Made by a program: the position numbers and the translations under genes
The notes under the pieces: model-generated
Database searches by the model: none
Told to the model about the DNA's origin: nothing
What the model saw: only the letters and a program-made list of their open reading frames with translations
In this document: positions 33,495 to 42,456 of the stretch, in pieces
How the letters are laid out: the number at the start of each line of letters is the position of its first letter
Numbering within the stretch: position 1 is the first letter of the stretch
Source: an uncultured Bacteroidales bacterium
Lineage (GTDB): Bacteria > Bacteroidota > Bacteroidia > Bacteroidales > F082
DNA: 64,000 nt
Assembly (NCBI GenBank): GCA_900318265.1
Contig: ONKA01000010.1
Coordinates: 1-64,000, forward strand
Reading direction: 5' to 3'

Positions 33495-35012
33495 ATGTAT
33501 ACAGAAGACAAACAACTCTACATCGCACATTGCGACAACGGCCCCATCTATATGATTGGCAAGATGGCCAACCGACACGGCATGATTGCGGGCGCCACGG
33601 GTACAGGTAAGACCGTCACCCTGCAGGTGCTTGCCGAAACCTTCTGCGAGGCAGGCGTGCCTTGCTTCATGGCCGATATGAAAGGCGACCTCTCAGGCAT
33701 CAGCCAGCCGGGACAGATGAGCAGCTTCATCGAGAAACGTTGCCCCGAATTTGGCATCGAGAACCCCGACTTCCATGGCTGCCCCACACGTTTCTTCGAC
33801 GTGTATGGCGAGCAGGGTCACCCCCTCCGTGCCACCATCTCGGAGATGGGTCCCCAACTCTTGGCCCGTCTGCTCGACCTCAACGAAACACAAACGGGCA
33901 TCCTCAACATCGTCTTCAAGATTGCCGATGATCAAGGGTTGATGCTTATCGACATGAAGGACTTGCGGATGATGCTCGACTATGTGGCAAAGAACGCCAA
34001 GGAGTTTACCACCACCTACGGAACGGTGTCGTCGGTGAGCGTGGGTGCCATCCAGCGCGCCCTGTTGGCTTTGGAGGCCGAAGGCGGCGAGATCTTCTTT
34101 GGCGAGCCTTCGTTCAATGCCTTGGACTTCCTCCAGACCGAAGGCGGTCGCGGTGTGATGAATGTGTTGGCTGCCGACAAGCTGATGCTCAATCCCAAGC
34201 TCTATTCCACCTTCCTGCTGTGGCTCCTGAGCGAACTCTACGAACAATTGCCCGAAGTCGGTGACCTCGAATTGCCCAAGCTGGTATTCTTCTTCGACGA
34301 AGCCCACATGCTGTTTAAGGACACCTCCAAGGCCTTGATTGACAAGATTGAACAGGTCATCCGCTTGGTGCGTTCCAAGGGCGTGGGCGTCTATTTCGTC
34401 ACGCAAAGCCCGAGCGACATTCCGGAGGTCATTGCGGGACAGTTGGGTAACCGTGTCTTGCATGGATTGAGAGCTTATACGCCCAAAGACCAGAAGACCG
34501 TCAAGGCGGCGGCACAAACCTTCCGCGCCAATCCCAACTTCAACACCGAGGCGGCTATCCTCGAACTCGGCACAGGCGAGGCCTTGGTCTCCTTCCTTGA
34601 CGCGAAAGGCGCGCCTTGCATCGTCGAACGTGCCAAGATCCTCTTCCCGTTGAGCCAAATTGGTGCTATTACCGAGGGACAGCGCACTGCTTTGATCCGC
34701 AACTCGCGCCTCTATGGCATCTATGATAAGAGCTTCGACCGCGAGAGCGCCTACGAACTCCTTCTCGAACAGCAGAAGCAGGAAGAGAAACGTCGCCAGC
34801 GTGAAGAAGAAGAGGAAGAGAAGCGCCTGGCCAAGGAAGCCAAGGAAAGAGAACGCTCAAGAAGCACCAGCTCGCGTAGCACAAGCACCAAGAAGAAGTC
34901 GACCACGAGGAAAGCCGTCGAGAAGACCATCAACACGACGGCGACGACCTTCGGACGCCAACTCGGAAAGTCGATTTTCCGAGGGCTTTTGGGCGGCATA
35001 TTCAAGAAATAA
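33495..35012 (+). CDS. HerA-like P-loop ATPase (DUF853 family)
   Basis: 505 residues. Walker [13 protein letters not shown] (about residue 35), [15 protein letters not shown], Walker [14 protein letters not shown] (about 270) and the sensor region [20 protein letters not shown] match the DUF853/HerA-FtsK group. The tail (residues about 425-490) is a highly charged KR/E helix plus Ser/Thr/Lys-rich linker, ending in [16 protein letters not shown]. Physiological role is not known; relatives are predicted DNA translocases. Probably co-transcribed with trmB. Confidence 0.88.
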   Translation: MYTEDKQLYIAHCDNGPIYMIGKMANRHGMIAGATGTGKTVTLQVLAETFCEAGVPCFMADMKGDLSGISQPGQMSSFIEKRCPEFGIENPDFHGCPTRFFDVYGEQGHPLRATISEMGPQLLARLLDLNETQTGILNIVFKIADDQGLMLIDMKDLRMMLDYVAKNAKEFTTTYGTVSSVSVGAIQRALLALEAEGGEIFFGEPSFNALDFLQTEGGRGVMNVLAADKLMLNPKLYSTFLLWLLSELYEQLPEVGDLELPKLVFFFDEAHMLFKDTSKALIDKIEQVIRLVRSKGVGVYFVTQSPSDIPEVIAGQLGNRVLHGLRAYTPKDQKTVKAAAQTFRANPNFNTEAAILELGTGEALVSFLDAKGAPCIVERAKILFPLSQIGAITEGQRTALIRNSRLYGIYDKSFDRESAYELLLEQQKQEEKRRQREEEEEEKRLAKEAKERERSRSTSSRSTSTKKKSTTRKAVEKTINTTATTFGRQLGKSIFRGLLGGIFKK

Positions 35013-35034
35013 TGAAAGTGAGCTTCTAAATGTT

Positions 35035-35097
35035 GCTCCGTAGGAGCTTTCGTTTAATAACAAAACAATATTCCGGTAAGTTATGCTCCGTAGGAGC
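35035..35097. repeat. GCTCCGTAGGAGC hairpins, two copies
   Basis: GCTCCGTAGGAGC at 35035-35047 and 35085-35097, each followed by TTTC. Same CCGTAGG core as the repeats at 32628 and 54327. Confidence 0.85.
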
Positions 35098-35128
35098 TTT
35101 CTATTGATTGATTTTTAGAAGTCCACTA

Positions 35129-35157
35129 AAAAAGGAAGGCTGCGGCCTTCCTTTTTC
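35129..35157. terminator. Intrinsic terminator hairpin
   Basis: AAAAGGAAGGC-TGCG-GCCTTCCTTTTT, usable in both directions. It lies just beyond the leftover pcm 3' end at 35160, so it is probably the original terminator of pcm. Confidence 0.85.
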
Positions 35158-35159
35158 AT

Positions 35160-35207
35160 TCATTCCCAATCTCTTTCAGCATCGGCACAAACTTGAAATC
35201 GTCGAAT
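35160..35207 (-). pseudogene. Duplicated 3' end of pcm (48 bp)
   Basis: 46 of 48 bases equal the 3' end of the intact pcm gene (36478-36525). On the minus strand it reads FDDFKFVPMLKEIGNE and a stop; pcm ends GDFKFVPMLKEIGND. It forms the far-side direct repeat of the Fic cassette. Confidence 0.9.
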
Positions 35208-35282
35208 AAAGCTACATTTCTGAAAATGTGTGTTTTCGAAAAGTGAAAACACACATTTTTTTGGTGATTTCATATTTCTTTG

Positions 35283-35290
35283 TATTTTTG
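35283..35290 (+). promoter_or_regulatory. Bacteroidota -7 element (Fic gene)
   Basis: TATTTTTG about 115 nt before the Fic start; the operator-like boxes lie between. Confidence 0.65.
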
Positions 35291-35300
35291 CAATCGTTAA

Positions 35301-35402
35301 AAAGGTGGTATATACCCCACCTAAAATGGTGGTATGTATAATAAATTGGAAGATAATTACATTTTAAGGTGGTATATACCCCACTTAAAAAGGTAGTACG
35401 AT
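35301..35402 (+). promoter_or_regulatory. Repeated GGTGGTATATACCCCAC boxes in the Fic leader
   Basis: Full boxes GGTGGTATATACCCCAC start at 35304 and 35368; each is followed 24 bp later by a degenerate half box (GGTGGTATGTA at 35328, GGTAGTACGAT at 35392). The ~42-bp unit is therefore present twice, 64 bp apart. The core GGTATATACC is self-complementary. All lie downstream of the -7 motif, the place for a repressor. The Fic protein itself has a C-terminal winged helix and is the obvious candidate to bind. Confidence 0.7.
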
Positions 35403-35403
35403 T

Positions 35404-36477
35404 ATGAAGATGGAAGAAATATACAATGAATGGAAGGCTCTTTTTCCGCTTTCGAAAGAACAAACGGAGTTGTTGCGCAATAAGTTTACCACAGAGTATA
35501 ACTATAATAGTAACCATTTAGAAGGCAACACGCTGACCTATGGGCAGACCGAGTTGCTTTTGTTGTTCGGCAAAGTGAGTGGCGAAGGTGATTTGAAGGA
35601 CTTCGTTGACATGAAAGCCAGCCAAGTGACTGTTGAAATGGTGAAGGATGCCGTACAGAACAAAAGCATGCCTTTGACTCAAAATTTCATTCGTCAACTA
35701 CACAAGGTGCTATTGCGTGAAGACTACACCGTTTATCGTGACTTACCTGGTGGAGGAACCAGTAGCCATACCGTCCATGCAGGACAATATAAGACGCGCC
35801 CCAACAGTGTCATCACACGCTATGGCGACCGCTTCGAGTATGCTTCACCAGAAGAAACACCTTCGTTGATGAGCGACCTTGTGTACTGGTACAACGCTGC
35901 CGAACAGGAAGGTCAACTGTCTCCCGTGGAATTAGCGGCATTGTTCCACTACCGCTATATCCGCATACATCCCTTCGAGGACGGTAACGGTCGCATCGCC
36001 CGCCTGATGGTGAACTACATATTGGCGCGCCACGGCTGGCCAATGATAGTTATTCGTAACCGTAAAAAGCCGGAATACCTCGAAGCCTTGCATCGGTCGG
36101 ATCAAAAAATCGGCAAAGTCCCTTCGGAAGGCGCCAGTGCTCCGATTGGAAAGATAACCTCGTTTCTTGCTTTTTTCCGCAAGACGGTGTGCGAGGAAAT
36201 GCAGTGTGAGATAGATATTGTCAATAATTCCGCGAATGATACTTGGTGGTACGATGGACAAAGAATTGTTTTCAGAAGCGGAAACGGAGCACGCCTGCTC
36301 GGTTTAATGAGAGATAAACCGTTTGTGACTTTTTCCGAGATGGCGGAACATTTGGCTGTGAACCGCTCAGCTGTGCAAAAACAGATTGAAGGCTTTCGAA
36401 AGAAAGGTTATGTCGACAGGCGTGATGATGGCAGTTGGCATGTCTTGGCTCTAAACTCAAGGATAAAAGGGATTTAG
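35404..36477 (+). CDS. Fic/DOC family AMP-transferase-like protein with winged helix
   Basis: 357 residues. Fic enzymes transfer AMP or other phosphate groups to hydroxyls of target proteins. The active-site loop is canonical, HPFEDGNGRIAR (about residues 190-201). The inhibitory helix motif S-x-x-x-E-G-N is present N-terminally as SNHLEGN (about residue 37), so the enzyme is self-inhibited (class II layout). The C-terminal ~70 residues form a winged helix (VTFSEMAEHLAVNRSAVQKQ). The ATG at 35404 directly follows the repeated operator-like boxes; the start of the frame is AT-rich. The gene ends within 4 bp of the pcm stop, on the opposite strand, and sits between the pcm direct repeats. Confidence 0.9.
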   Translation: MKMEEIYNEWKALFPLSKEQTELLRNKFTTEYNYNSNHLEGNTLTYGQTELLLLFGKVSGEGDLKDFVDMKASQVTVEMVKDAVQNKSMPLTQNFIRQLHKVLLREDYTVYRDLPGGGTSSHTVHAGQYKTRPNSVITRYGDRFEYASPEETPSLMSDLVYWYNAAEQEGQLSPVELAALFHYRYIRIHPFEDGNGRIARLMVNYILARHGWPMIVIRNRKKPEYLEALHRSDQKIGKVPSEGASAPIGKITSFLAFFRKTVCEEMQCEIDIVNNSANDTWWYDGQRIVFRSGNGARLLGLMRDKPFVTFSEMAEHLAVNRSAVQKQIEGFRKKGYVDRRDDGSWHVLALNSRIKGI

Positions 36478-37139
36478 TCATTCCCAATCTCTTTCAGCAT
36501 CGGCACAAACTTGAAGTCGCCGAATTCCTCTTTTTTTAGTGAACCATCTTCCATCTTGGTGACCCTCAGCATGGTTTGGCCATCGCCTTCGGAGTTGTCC
36601 ATGGGGATGACCATGATGCCACCAGGTTTCAGCTGTTCGATGAGTGTCTCAGGGATGCTGGGCGCACCGGCAGTGATGATGATGCGGTCGAAAGGTTGGT
36701 AGGTGGTCAAGCCCTCGTAGCCGTCGCCTAAGAAAGTCTTCACGCGAAACGGCAATTGTTCAAGGATTTCCTTGGTCTTGAAGAAGAGGTTACGTTGCCG
36801 CTCTATGCTGAATACCTTGGCGCCCATGGCAGCTAGCACACAGGCTTGGTAGCCCGACCCAGTGCCGATCTCAAGCACCTTCATGCCTTTCTTCACTTGT
36901 AGCAATTGGGTTTGGAAAGCGACGGTGTGCGGCTGCGAGATGGTTTGTCCCGAGCCGATGGGGAAGGCCTTGTCCTGATAGGCGAGTTCGACAAAGGAGG
37001 AGTCGAGGAAGATATGGCGCGGCACTTCGTTGATGGCCGCAAGCACGGCTTCGTCGGTGATGCCCTTGGTGCGCAACAGGTCGACGAGTTGCTTGCGCAG
37101 TCCTTTGTGGCGGTAGTTGTCTTCTAAACTAGTGCTCAT
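36474..37139 (-). CDS. pcm: Protein-L-isoaspartate O-methyltransferase
   Basis: 221 residues from 37139 (MSTSLEDNYR). Repairs isoaspartyl residues in aged proteins. Motifs: VPRHIFLDSSFVELAYQDKA-like N-terminal region, PIGSGQTISQPHTVA (about residue 55), SAM motif VLEIGTGSGYQACVLA (about 80) and IITAGAPSIPETL. A frame extension to 37214 would encode PEPVEGP, the translation of a dispersed repeat (37150-37173), so it is rejected. The 3' end overlaps the Fic gene by 4 bp and is duplicated at 35160. Confidence 0.95.
   Translation of the reverse strand: MSTSLEDNYRHKGLRKQLVDLLRTKGITDEAVLAAINEVPRHIFLDSSFVELAYQDKAFPIGSGQTISQPHTVAFQTQLLQVKKGMKVLEIGTGSGYQACVLAAMGAKVFSIERQRNLFFKTKEILEQLPFRVKTFLGDGYEGLTTYQPFDRIIITAGAPSIPETLIEQLKPGGIMVIPMDNSEGDGQTMLRVTKMEDGSLKKEEFGDFKFVPMLKEIGND
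36478..36525. repeat. 48-bp direct repeat, pcm-proximal copy
   Basis: Right boundary of the Fic cassette, inside the intact pcm 3' end. Partner at 35160-35207, same orientation, two mismatches. Confidence 0.9.
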
Positions 37140-37149
37140 ATTGCGTTTC

Positions 37150-37173
37150 GGCCCTTCGACAGGCTCAGGGACC
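37150..37173. repeat. CCTGAGCCTGTCGAAGG repeat, copy 3 (inverted)
   Basis: GGCCCTTCGACAGGCTCAGG plus GACC, upstream of pcm. Confidence 0.85.
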
Positions 37174-37227
37174 TCGGTTTTTCTGTTTTGCGGCGCGAAA
37201 TTACGCCAAACCAAAGGATAAAAAAAC

Positions 37228-37235
37228 TATTTTTG
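37228..37235 (+). promoter_or_regulatory. Bacteroidota -7 element (oxidoreductase)
   Basis: TATTTTTG, 16 nt before the ATG at 37252. Confidence 0.7.
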
Positions 37236-37251
37236 CCGAAAATTTTTTCAA

Positions 37252-38238
37252 ATGCTGAAAATCGGTGTTTTAGGTGCAGGCCATTTGGGCAAGATCCACC
37301 TGAACTGCATCAAACAGATAGAGAAGTACGATTTGGTCGGGTTTTATGATCCTGCCATGGAGACGGCGCGGCAAGTGGAAGCCGAGATGAACGTGAAGTG
37401 TTTCGACTCCATCGACGCTTTGATTGATGCCGTGGATGTGGTCGACATCGTCACTCCCACCATCCGTCATTTCGAATGTGCCTCCAAGGCCTTGCAGAAG
37501 CGCAAGCATGTCTTCATCGAGAAACCCATCGTGGCCACGCCCGACGAGGCCAACGCTTTGAAAAAACTGGCTGACGAAGCTGGCGTGAAGGTGCAGGTGG
37601 GCCATGTGGAGCGTTTCAATCCGGCTTTTGTCGTGGCTGAACCTTTCATCCAAGACCCGCTCTTCATCGAGGCGCATCGCTTGGCCTTGTTTAACCCGCG
37701 CGGTACCGACGTGCCTGTTGTACTTGACCTTATGGTACACGATCTCGACATCTTGCTCACCATCGTCAAGTCACCCGTGGCACACATCAGCGCCAGCGGC
37801 GTGAGCATCGTCAGCCCCACACCCGACATCACCAACGTACGCATCGAGTTTGAGAACGGCACAGTGGCCAACCTCACCGCATCACGCCTGTCGATGAAGA
37901 ACATGCGCAAGACCCGCATCTTCCAGAAAGGTGCCTACATCACGGTGGACTTTTTGGATAAGGTGGCGGAGATTTTCCGCATCCATGACGAAGTGGATGA
38001 GAGCAATCCGCTCTCGGCGACCATCACCTTGGGTGACGGCTCCGAAAAACAGATCACCTTCGAACGCCCCGAGATCCATCCCATCAACGCCATCAAGACG
38101 GAGCTTGAGAGTTTCTATGACGCTATCATTCACAACACTACGCCCGCCGTCACCATCGACGACGGCATCAACGTACTTAAGCTGGCCTACCGTATCTTGG
38201 CCGCTGTGGATGAGGCCATTGCCAAGGTGCAGAAATAA
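37252..38238 (+). CDS. Gfo/Idh/MocA family NAD(P)-dependent oxidoreductase
   Basis: 328 residues. Rossmann nucleotide site VLGAGHLGKIHLN (residues about 6-18), the EKP motif in VFIEKPIVATPDEA (about 90) with the conserved Lys, and the C-terminal alpha/beta domain (VDFLDKVAEIF). The position of catalytic His in VLDLMVHDLDIL fits the family. Substrate unknown; such enzymes act on sugars, inositols or biliverdin-like compounds. A lipoprotein and a sugar-phosphate transferase follow on the same strand. Confidence 0.9.
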   Translation: MLKIGVLGAGHLGKIHLNCIKQIEKYDLVGFYDPAMETARQVEAEMNVKCFDSIDALIDAVDVVDIVTPTIRHFECASKALQKRKHVFIEKPIVATPDEANALKKLADEAGVKVQVGHVERFNPAFVVAEPFIQDPLFIEAHRLALFNPRGTDVPVVLDLMVHDLDILLTIVKSPVAHISASGVSIVSPTPDITNVRIEFENGTVANLTASRLSMKNMRKTRIFQKGAYITVDFLDKVAEIFRIHDEVDESNPLSATITLGDGSEKQITFERPEIHPINAIKTELESFYDAIIHNTTPAVTIDDGINVLKLAYRILAAVDEAIAKVQK

Positions 38239-38295
38239 AAGCCTTTTTAGACAATATTCATGAAGCCCCGTCGTTACCTTATTAAATACAGTTCT

Positions 38296-39258
38296 ATGAC
38301 AAGGAATTCTATCTTTTCTGTCATGCTGGGTCTCTTTTTCCTGGCGCTGGCAGCCACTTCGTGCAACAAGTTTGAAGGCTCGCAAACCGTGCCCTCTTAC
38401 ATTCATATCGAGTCCATCGAGGTGGATTCGCTCACGGATTATTTTGTCTACGGCGCCAACACGAGCAAAATCACAGATGCTTGGGTGTATGTCGACGATA
38501 ACCCCATTGGCTGCTATGAACTCCCCAGCACGTTCCCGATCCTGAAGAAAGGTCCCCACAAGGTGTCCATCTACGGAGGCATCAAGGTGGACGGCAGGTC
38601 ACCCGCACGCGACGACTACCCCTTTTATATGCCTCGTGTCTACAAAGACCTGAACCTCGTGGAAGACAGCATCATCAACCTGAGTCCTGTGCTGAACTAT
38701 TATCCCATCGGCGAAGGTATCAATGTGGCTTGGATGGAGGATTTCGAGAACACCAACTCCCTGCAACCTTATGGCGGCAGCGACACGAGCATGGTGCGCT
38801 TCTCCGGCAGTGGGGCTTGGCATTCGGCCAACTCGTTTTTCTCGGGCAAGGTGGAACTGCCACCCGACACCATGGATTTCACCGTCATGACCGCCGATCA
38901 GTTCGACTTCTATAAAGGCACCAACGGTGTGTATTGCATGCTTGAGATGGACTACAACTGCAACGACACCTTCTTCGTTGGCGTACAGTACTTTAAGAAC
39001 TATCAGTTGGAGATGATGCCGCTGGTGAAGGTGACGCCCACCGACAAGCAACACGACAGACCGCAGCGTTGGAACAAGATCTACATCAACATCGGCCCGA
39101 TGATGAACAACAATGTGACTTCCAACTATTTCAAGCTATACCTTACTTCCGACCTGACTACCGATCAGGATATTCTATACGGCCATGTGTATCACCCCAT
39201 CAACGAGCCGCGTTATTATTATTTCGATAACCTGAAACTGCTCTATCGCAACTTTTAA
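38296..39258 (+). CDS. Lipoprotein of unknown function
   Basis: 320 residues from 38296 (MTRNSIFSVML). The signal peptide ends in lipobox AATSC, so the protein is lipid-anchored. The mature part is beta-rich; DAWVYVDDNPIGCYELP and KKGPHKVSIYGGIKVDGRS suggest an Ig-like carboxypeptidase-regulatory type fold, and the C-terminal half (WMEDFENTNSLQPYGG ... RYYYFDNLKLLYR) looks like a jelly-roll. No catalytic motif seen. It ends 3 nt before the glycosylphosphotransferase gene, suggesting co-transcription; a link to surface polysaccharide is inference. The alternative start at 38260 is less likely because it puts charged residues ahead of the signal peptide. Confidence 0.8.
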   Translation: MTRNSIFSVMLGLFFLALAATSCNKFEGSQTVPSYIHIESIEVDSLTDYFVYGANTSKITDAWVYVDDNPIGCYELPSTFPILKKGPHKVSIYGGIKVDGRSPARDDYPFYMPRVYKDLNLVEDSIINLSPVLNYYPIGEGINVAWMEDFENTNSLQPYGGSDTSMVRFSGSGAWHSANSFFSGKVELPPDTMDFTVMTADQFDFYKGTNGVYCMLEMDYNCNDTFFVGVQYFKNYQLEMMPLVKVTPTDKQHDRPQRWNKIYINIGPMMNNNVTSNYFKLYLTSDLTTDQDILYGHVYHPINEPRYYYFDNLKLLYRNF

Positions 39259-39261
39259 CCA

Positions 39262-40686
39262 ATGAACAAGAAACGGTTAGCAACGCTCTATTTCGTCGTC
39301 GATTGGTTGGCTTCCATTCTGGCGTGGTCCTTGTTTTACTTCTTCCGTAAGGCGCACGAAGACCTTTACATCAACTATTGGGACCGCATCACGAATTCGT
39401 TCAACACGCCGAGTTTTTGGTTGGGTGTGATCATCATCCCCATCTGTTGGCTCATCCTTCATGCTGTGACGGGGGCCTATGAGAAGGTCTACCAAAAGTC
39501 GAGGCTGAAGGAGTTGGGACAGACGTTCTTCATCACCTTATTGGGCGTTGTCGTGCTTTTCTTTGTGGTTATCTTGGATGATGAAGTAGCTTCTTACAAG
39601 TCTTATTATCAGTCGTTTATAGCATTATTTACCCTTCAGTTTACCATTACTTACATTCCGCGTGTCATCATCACCACCTCGGTGATTTCGAGGATACGAA
39701 ACAAGAAGATTGGATTCAACACGCTTATCGTGGGTAGCAACGACAATGCCTGCGCCATCTTCAAGGAAATTGAAGAGGAGGTGAAGCCCTCGGGCCGCCG
39801 GCTGATTGGTTTCCTCAATGTGTACGACAAAAAGGAATACAAGCTGGCGGAGTATCTCCCGCGTTTGGGCTCTTACCATGAAATTGAACAAATCGTGAAG
39901 GAACACAACGTGGAAGAAGTCATCATCGCCATCGAGCGCTCCGAGGTGGAGACGATGAAGGTGTTGCTTTCGGTGGTCGACACGACAGACGCCAACGTGA
40001 AGATCATCCCCGCCATGCAGGACTTGGTGTTCGGCACCGTCAAGCAGTCGGCCATCTGGCAGGCGCCTTTGGTGCAGGTTACGCCCGAACTGATGCCCAT
40101 TTGGCAGAGGGTAGTCAAACGTGCTTTCGACATCGTGGCTTCCATCCTGGCTCTCGTCATCCTGTCGCCGGTGTTCCTGGCCTGCGCCATCATCGTGAAG
40201 GCCACCTCCAAAGGCCCGGTCTTCTATGCACAGGAACGCATTGGCAAAGGTGGCAAGCCTTTCAAGATGTCTAAGTTCCGCAGCATGAGGGTCGATGCCG
40301 AGTCGAGTGGCACGCCACAGCTGTCGAGCGACGACGACCCGCGCATCACCAAGTTCGGTAAGTTCATGCGTAAGGTGCGCCTCGATGAGATCCCACAGTT
40401 CTGGACGGTGCTGAAAGGCGACATGTCGCTGGTGGGCTATCGCCCTGAACGTCAGTATTTCATCGACAAGATCATGGAGAAGGCACCTTATTACCGCCTG
40501 CTGCTGAAGGTGAAGCCTGGCATCACCAGCTGGGGCGAGGTGAAATATGGCTATGCCGAGAATGTCGATGAGATGGTCGAGCGCCTGAAATACGATGTGC
40601 TTTATATCGAGAACGTGAGCCTTGCTCTCGATATAAAAATCTTGATTTACACGGTTCTGATTGTTATCCAAGGGCGAGGCAAGTAG
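39262..40686 (+). CDS. Polyprenyl glycosylphosphotransferase (WcaJ/PglC superfamily, long form)
   Basis: 474 residues. Four N-terminal helices, a CoA-binding-like central domain (IGFNTLIVGSNDNACAIFKE) and the C-terminal bacterial sugar transferase domain: KRAFDIVASILALVILSPVF, YAQERIGKGGKPF, KFRSM, RKVRLDEIPQFWTVLKG and LVGYRPERQ. These enzymes move a sugar-1-phosphate to undecaprenyl phosphate, the first step of capsule or exopolysaccharide units. The TAG stop lies inside a dispersed palindrome (40683-40709). No polysaccharide cluster follows. Confidence 0.93.
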   Translation: MNKKRLATLYFVVDWLASILAWSLFYFFRKAHEDLYINYWDRITNSFNTPSFWLGVIIIPICWLILHAVTGAYEKVYQKSRLKELGQTFFITLLGVVVLFFVVILDDEVASYKSYYQSFIALFTLQFTITYIPRVIITTSVISRIRNKKIGFNTLIVGSNDNACAIFKEIEEEVKPSGRRLIGFLNVYDKKEYKLAEYLPRLGSYHEIEQIVKEHNVEEVIIAIERSEVETMKVLLSVVDTTDANVKIIPAMQDLVFGTVKQSAIWQAPLVQVTPELMPIWQRVVKRAFDIVASILALVILSPVFLACAIIVKATSKGPVFYAQERIGKGGKPFKMSKFRSMRVDAESSGTPQLSSDDDPRITKFGKFMRKVRLDEIPQFWTVLKGDMSLVGYRPERQYFIDKIMEKAPYYRLLLKVKPGITSWGEVKYGYAENVDEMVERLKYDVLYIENVSLALDIKILIYTVLIVIQGRGK

Positions 40687-40709
40687 AGACGCAATGCTTG
40701 CGTCTCTAT
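40683..40709. repeat. GTAGAGACG palindrome family, copy 3
   Basis: GTAGAGACGCAA-TGC-TTGCGTCTCTAT. It provides the stop codon of the preceding gene and touches the 3' end of tdk. Confidence 0.9.
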
Positions 40710-41302
40710 GAAGACAGCCCATTATCCCTTTCCTGTCTTGCCTTCAAATAACACGAGCGGCACAAGGGTTCGTAGCTTTCCGTCTCTCCCAACACCACCA
40801 ATTTGTCGCCGGCGATGGTACGGTGTGAGAACTGCGCGGGACTGCCGCAACGCACGCAGATGGCATGTACCTTGGTGACGTCTTCAGCGATAGCCATGAG
40901 CTTGGGCATGGGACCGAATGGATTGCCCATGAAGTCCATGTCCAAGCCTGCGATGATGACGCGCACGCCTTGGTTGGCCAGTTGCTCGCACACATTAGGC
41001 AGCTCATCGTCAAGGAATTGGGCTTCGTCGATGCCGATGACATCCACGTCATTGGCATAGAAAAGGATCTCACTGGCGCTCTCCACAGGAATGGAGTGCA
41101 AGGCTGTGGCGTTGTGCGACACCACGTCCTCCTCGCTATAGCGCGTGTCGACACCCGGCTTGAAGATTTCCACCTTCAGCTTGGCGATTTTGGCGCGTTT
41201 CAAACGACGAATCAACTCTTCCGTCTTGCCCGAAAACATGGAGCCGCAAATCACTTCAATCCAGCCCTGCGACCTATTGTGAGAATCTTTTTCCAGAAAC
41301 AT
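40706..41302 (-). CDS. tdk: Thymidine kinase
   Basis: 198 residues. Phosphorylates thymidine with ATP (type II TK). P-loop [14 protein letters not shown] (about residues 20-33), Walker [11 protein letters not shown], the lasso-loop/FxP region, and a structural zinc site of CVRCG and CRSC. Convergent with the glycosylphosphotransferase gene; the last codons lie next to the palindromic repeat. Confidence 0.96.
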   Translation of the reverse strand: MFLEKDSHNRSQGWIEVICGSMFSGKTEELIRRLKRAKIAKLKVEIFKPGVDTRYSEEDVVSHNATALHSIPVESASEILFYANDVDVIGIDEAQFLDDELPNVCEQLANQGVRVIIAGLDMDFMGNPFGPMPKLMAIAEDVTKVHAICVRCGSPAQFSHRTIAGDKLVVLGETESYEPLCRSCYLKARQERDNGLSS

Positions 41303-41359
41303 AGCGATGGTAGTTAGAATATTTGTAATTTAGCACCCAAAATTAGAGATTAATCTTAT

Positions 41360-42448
41360 ATGAACGACAAATTTGAGAGCCAAAAAGAACGGCTGGTTTC
41401 TATTAAGCAGGAAATCAGTTTGTTATACCAACAAGTCAACTACCTTTTAAGAAACGAGAAACCTCTTGAACTCCTCGACCTGGACGTGCTGATGAATCGC
41501 ACGCACACCCTTTACGACCAGCTCTGCGCCATCAATGTGGGCGACGAGAGCATCGATGAGGATCTTCCCTTCGATGCCGATGCCCTCGCGGGTCTCTTTG
41601 GCGGCATGACGCAGGAAGAACCTGCCCAACCTACTGAAGAAGAAAGCGCTGTCGTTGAGGAACAAGCTGTCGCTGCAGCGCCTGTTGTGGAAGCACCCCA
41701 ACCCGAGCCCGAACCTGTGGTGGAACCCCCAACCGTGGTTGAGTTCCAACCTGAGCCGGTCAAGGTGGAGGAACCTGAACCCGAGCCGACGCCTGTGGTA
41801 GAAGAGGTGCAACCTCAGCCAGTGCCTGAACCCGAACCAGAGAGCAAGCCGCTGGGCGATGAGTTTGGTTTCTTCTTCCGTTTCGAGGATATCCCCGAGA
41901 AGAAAGAGCCTGAGGTGGTGACGGAGCAGTCCGAAGGTAGAGTCGTTCATGTGATGGAGGCCATCCCCGAAGAGGAAATTCCTGAGCGCGACCGCGTGCA
42001 TGGCGACGACTTGGTGATGGATAACCCACTGGTGATGCCGCGACTGGATGAAGAGAGAAAGGCCGAGAAGGCTGAAATCGAGCAGCAGTCGTCGGAAGGC
42101 ATGCCCAATTTCTTCGAGCAGGACGACGCCGGTTTTGAACTGTCGACAGGCGAGACCCTGGGCGAGAAGATGATGGGCGAGGACAACTCCTTGGCCGCCA
42201 AGCTGCAACAAAACCCCGTCCGCGACCTGAAATCAGTGATCGGCATCAATGACAAGTTTTTGTTTGTCAACGAGCTGTTTGGCGGCAGCATGGAGAAGTA
42301 CAACAAGTCCATCGAGAACCTCAACGACTTGAAGACCTTGAATGGCGCCATGATCTATCTCAACGAGCTGAAGATCGAGTTGCAGTGGAACAGCAGCAAC
42401 GAGGCCTACTTGAAGCTCAAGGAATTGATTTCCCGTAAGTTTGAATAA
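41360..42448 (+). CDS. Acidic Pro/Glu-rich conserved hypothetical protein
   Basis: 362 residues. N-terminal ~50 residues are helical (EQ-rich, LLYQQVNYLLRNEKPLEL), the middle (about residues 85-215) is a disordered Pro/Glu/Val spacer, and the C-terminal ~75 residues form a conserved globular piece, with IGINDKFLFVNELFGGS and MIYLNELKIELQWNSSN. No signal peptide, no enzymatic motif. The C-terminal block recurs in Bacteroidota proteins of unknown role. It precedes rsmI by 8 nt and is probably co-transcribed with it. Confidence 0.75.
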   Translation: MNDKFESQKERLVSIKQEISLLYQQVNYLLRNEKPLELLDLDVLMNRTHTLYDQLCAINVGDESIDEDLPFDADALAGLFGGMTQEEPAQPTEEESAVVEEQAVAAAPVVEAPQPEPEPVVEPPTVVEFQPEPVKVEEPEPEPTPVVEEVQPQPVPEPEPESKPLGDEFGFFFRFEDIPEKKEPEVVTEQSEGRVVHVMEAIPEEEIPERDRVHGDDLVMDNPLVMPRLDEERKAEKAEIEQQSSEGMPNFFEQDDAGFELSTGETLGEKMMGEDNSLAAKLQQNPVRDLKSVIGINDKFLFVNELFGGSMEKYNKSIENLNDLKTLNGAMIYLNELKIELQWNSSNEAYLKLKELISRKFE

Positions 42449-42456
42449 TCACTACC

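Noticed and set aside
35208-36477. Insertion sequence around the first Fic gene
   Set aside because: No transposase and no terminal inverted repeats; the 48-bp direct repeats are pcm sequence, far longer than an IS target duplication.
39625-40722. 365-codon minus-strand frame opposite the glycosylphosphotransferase
   Set aside because: Antisense shadow rich in His and Leu; the plus strand carries the complete sugar transferase signature.
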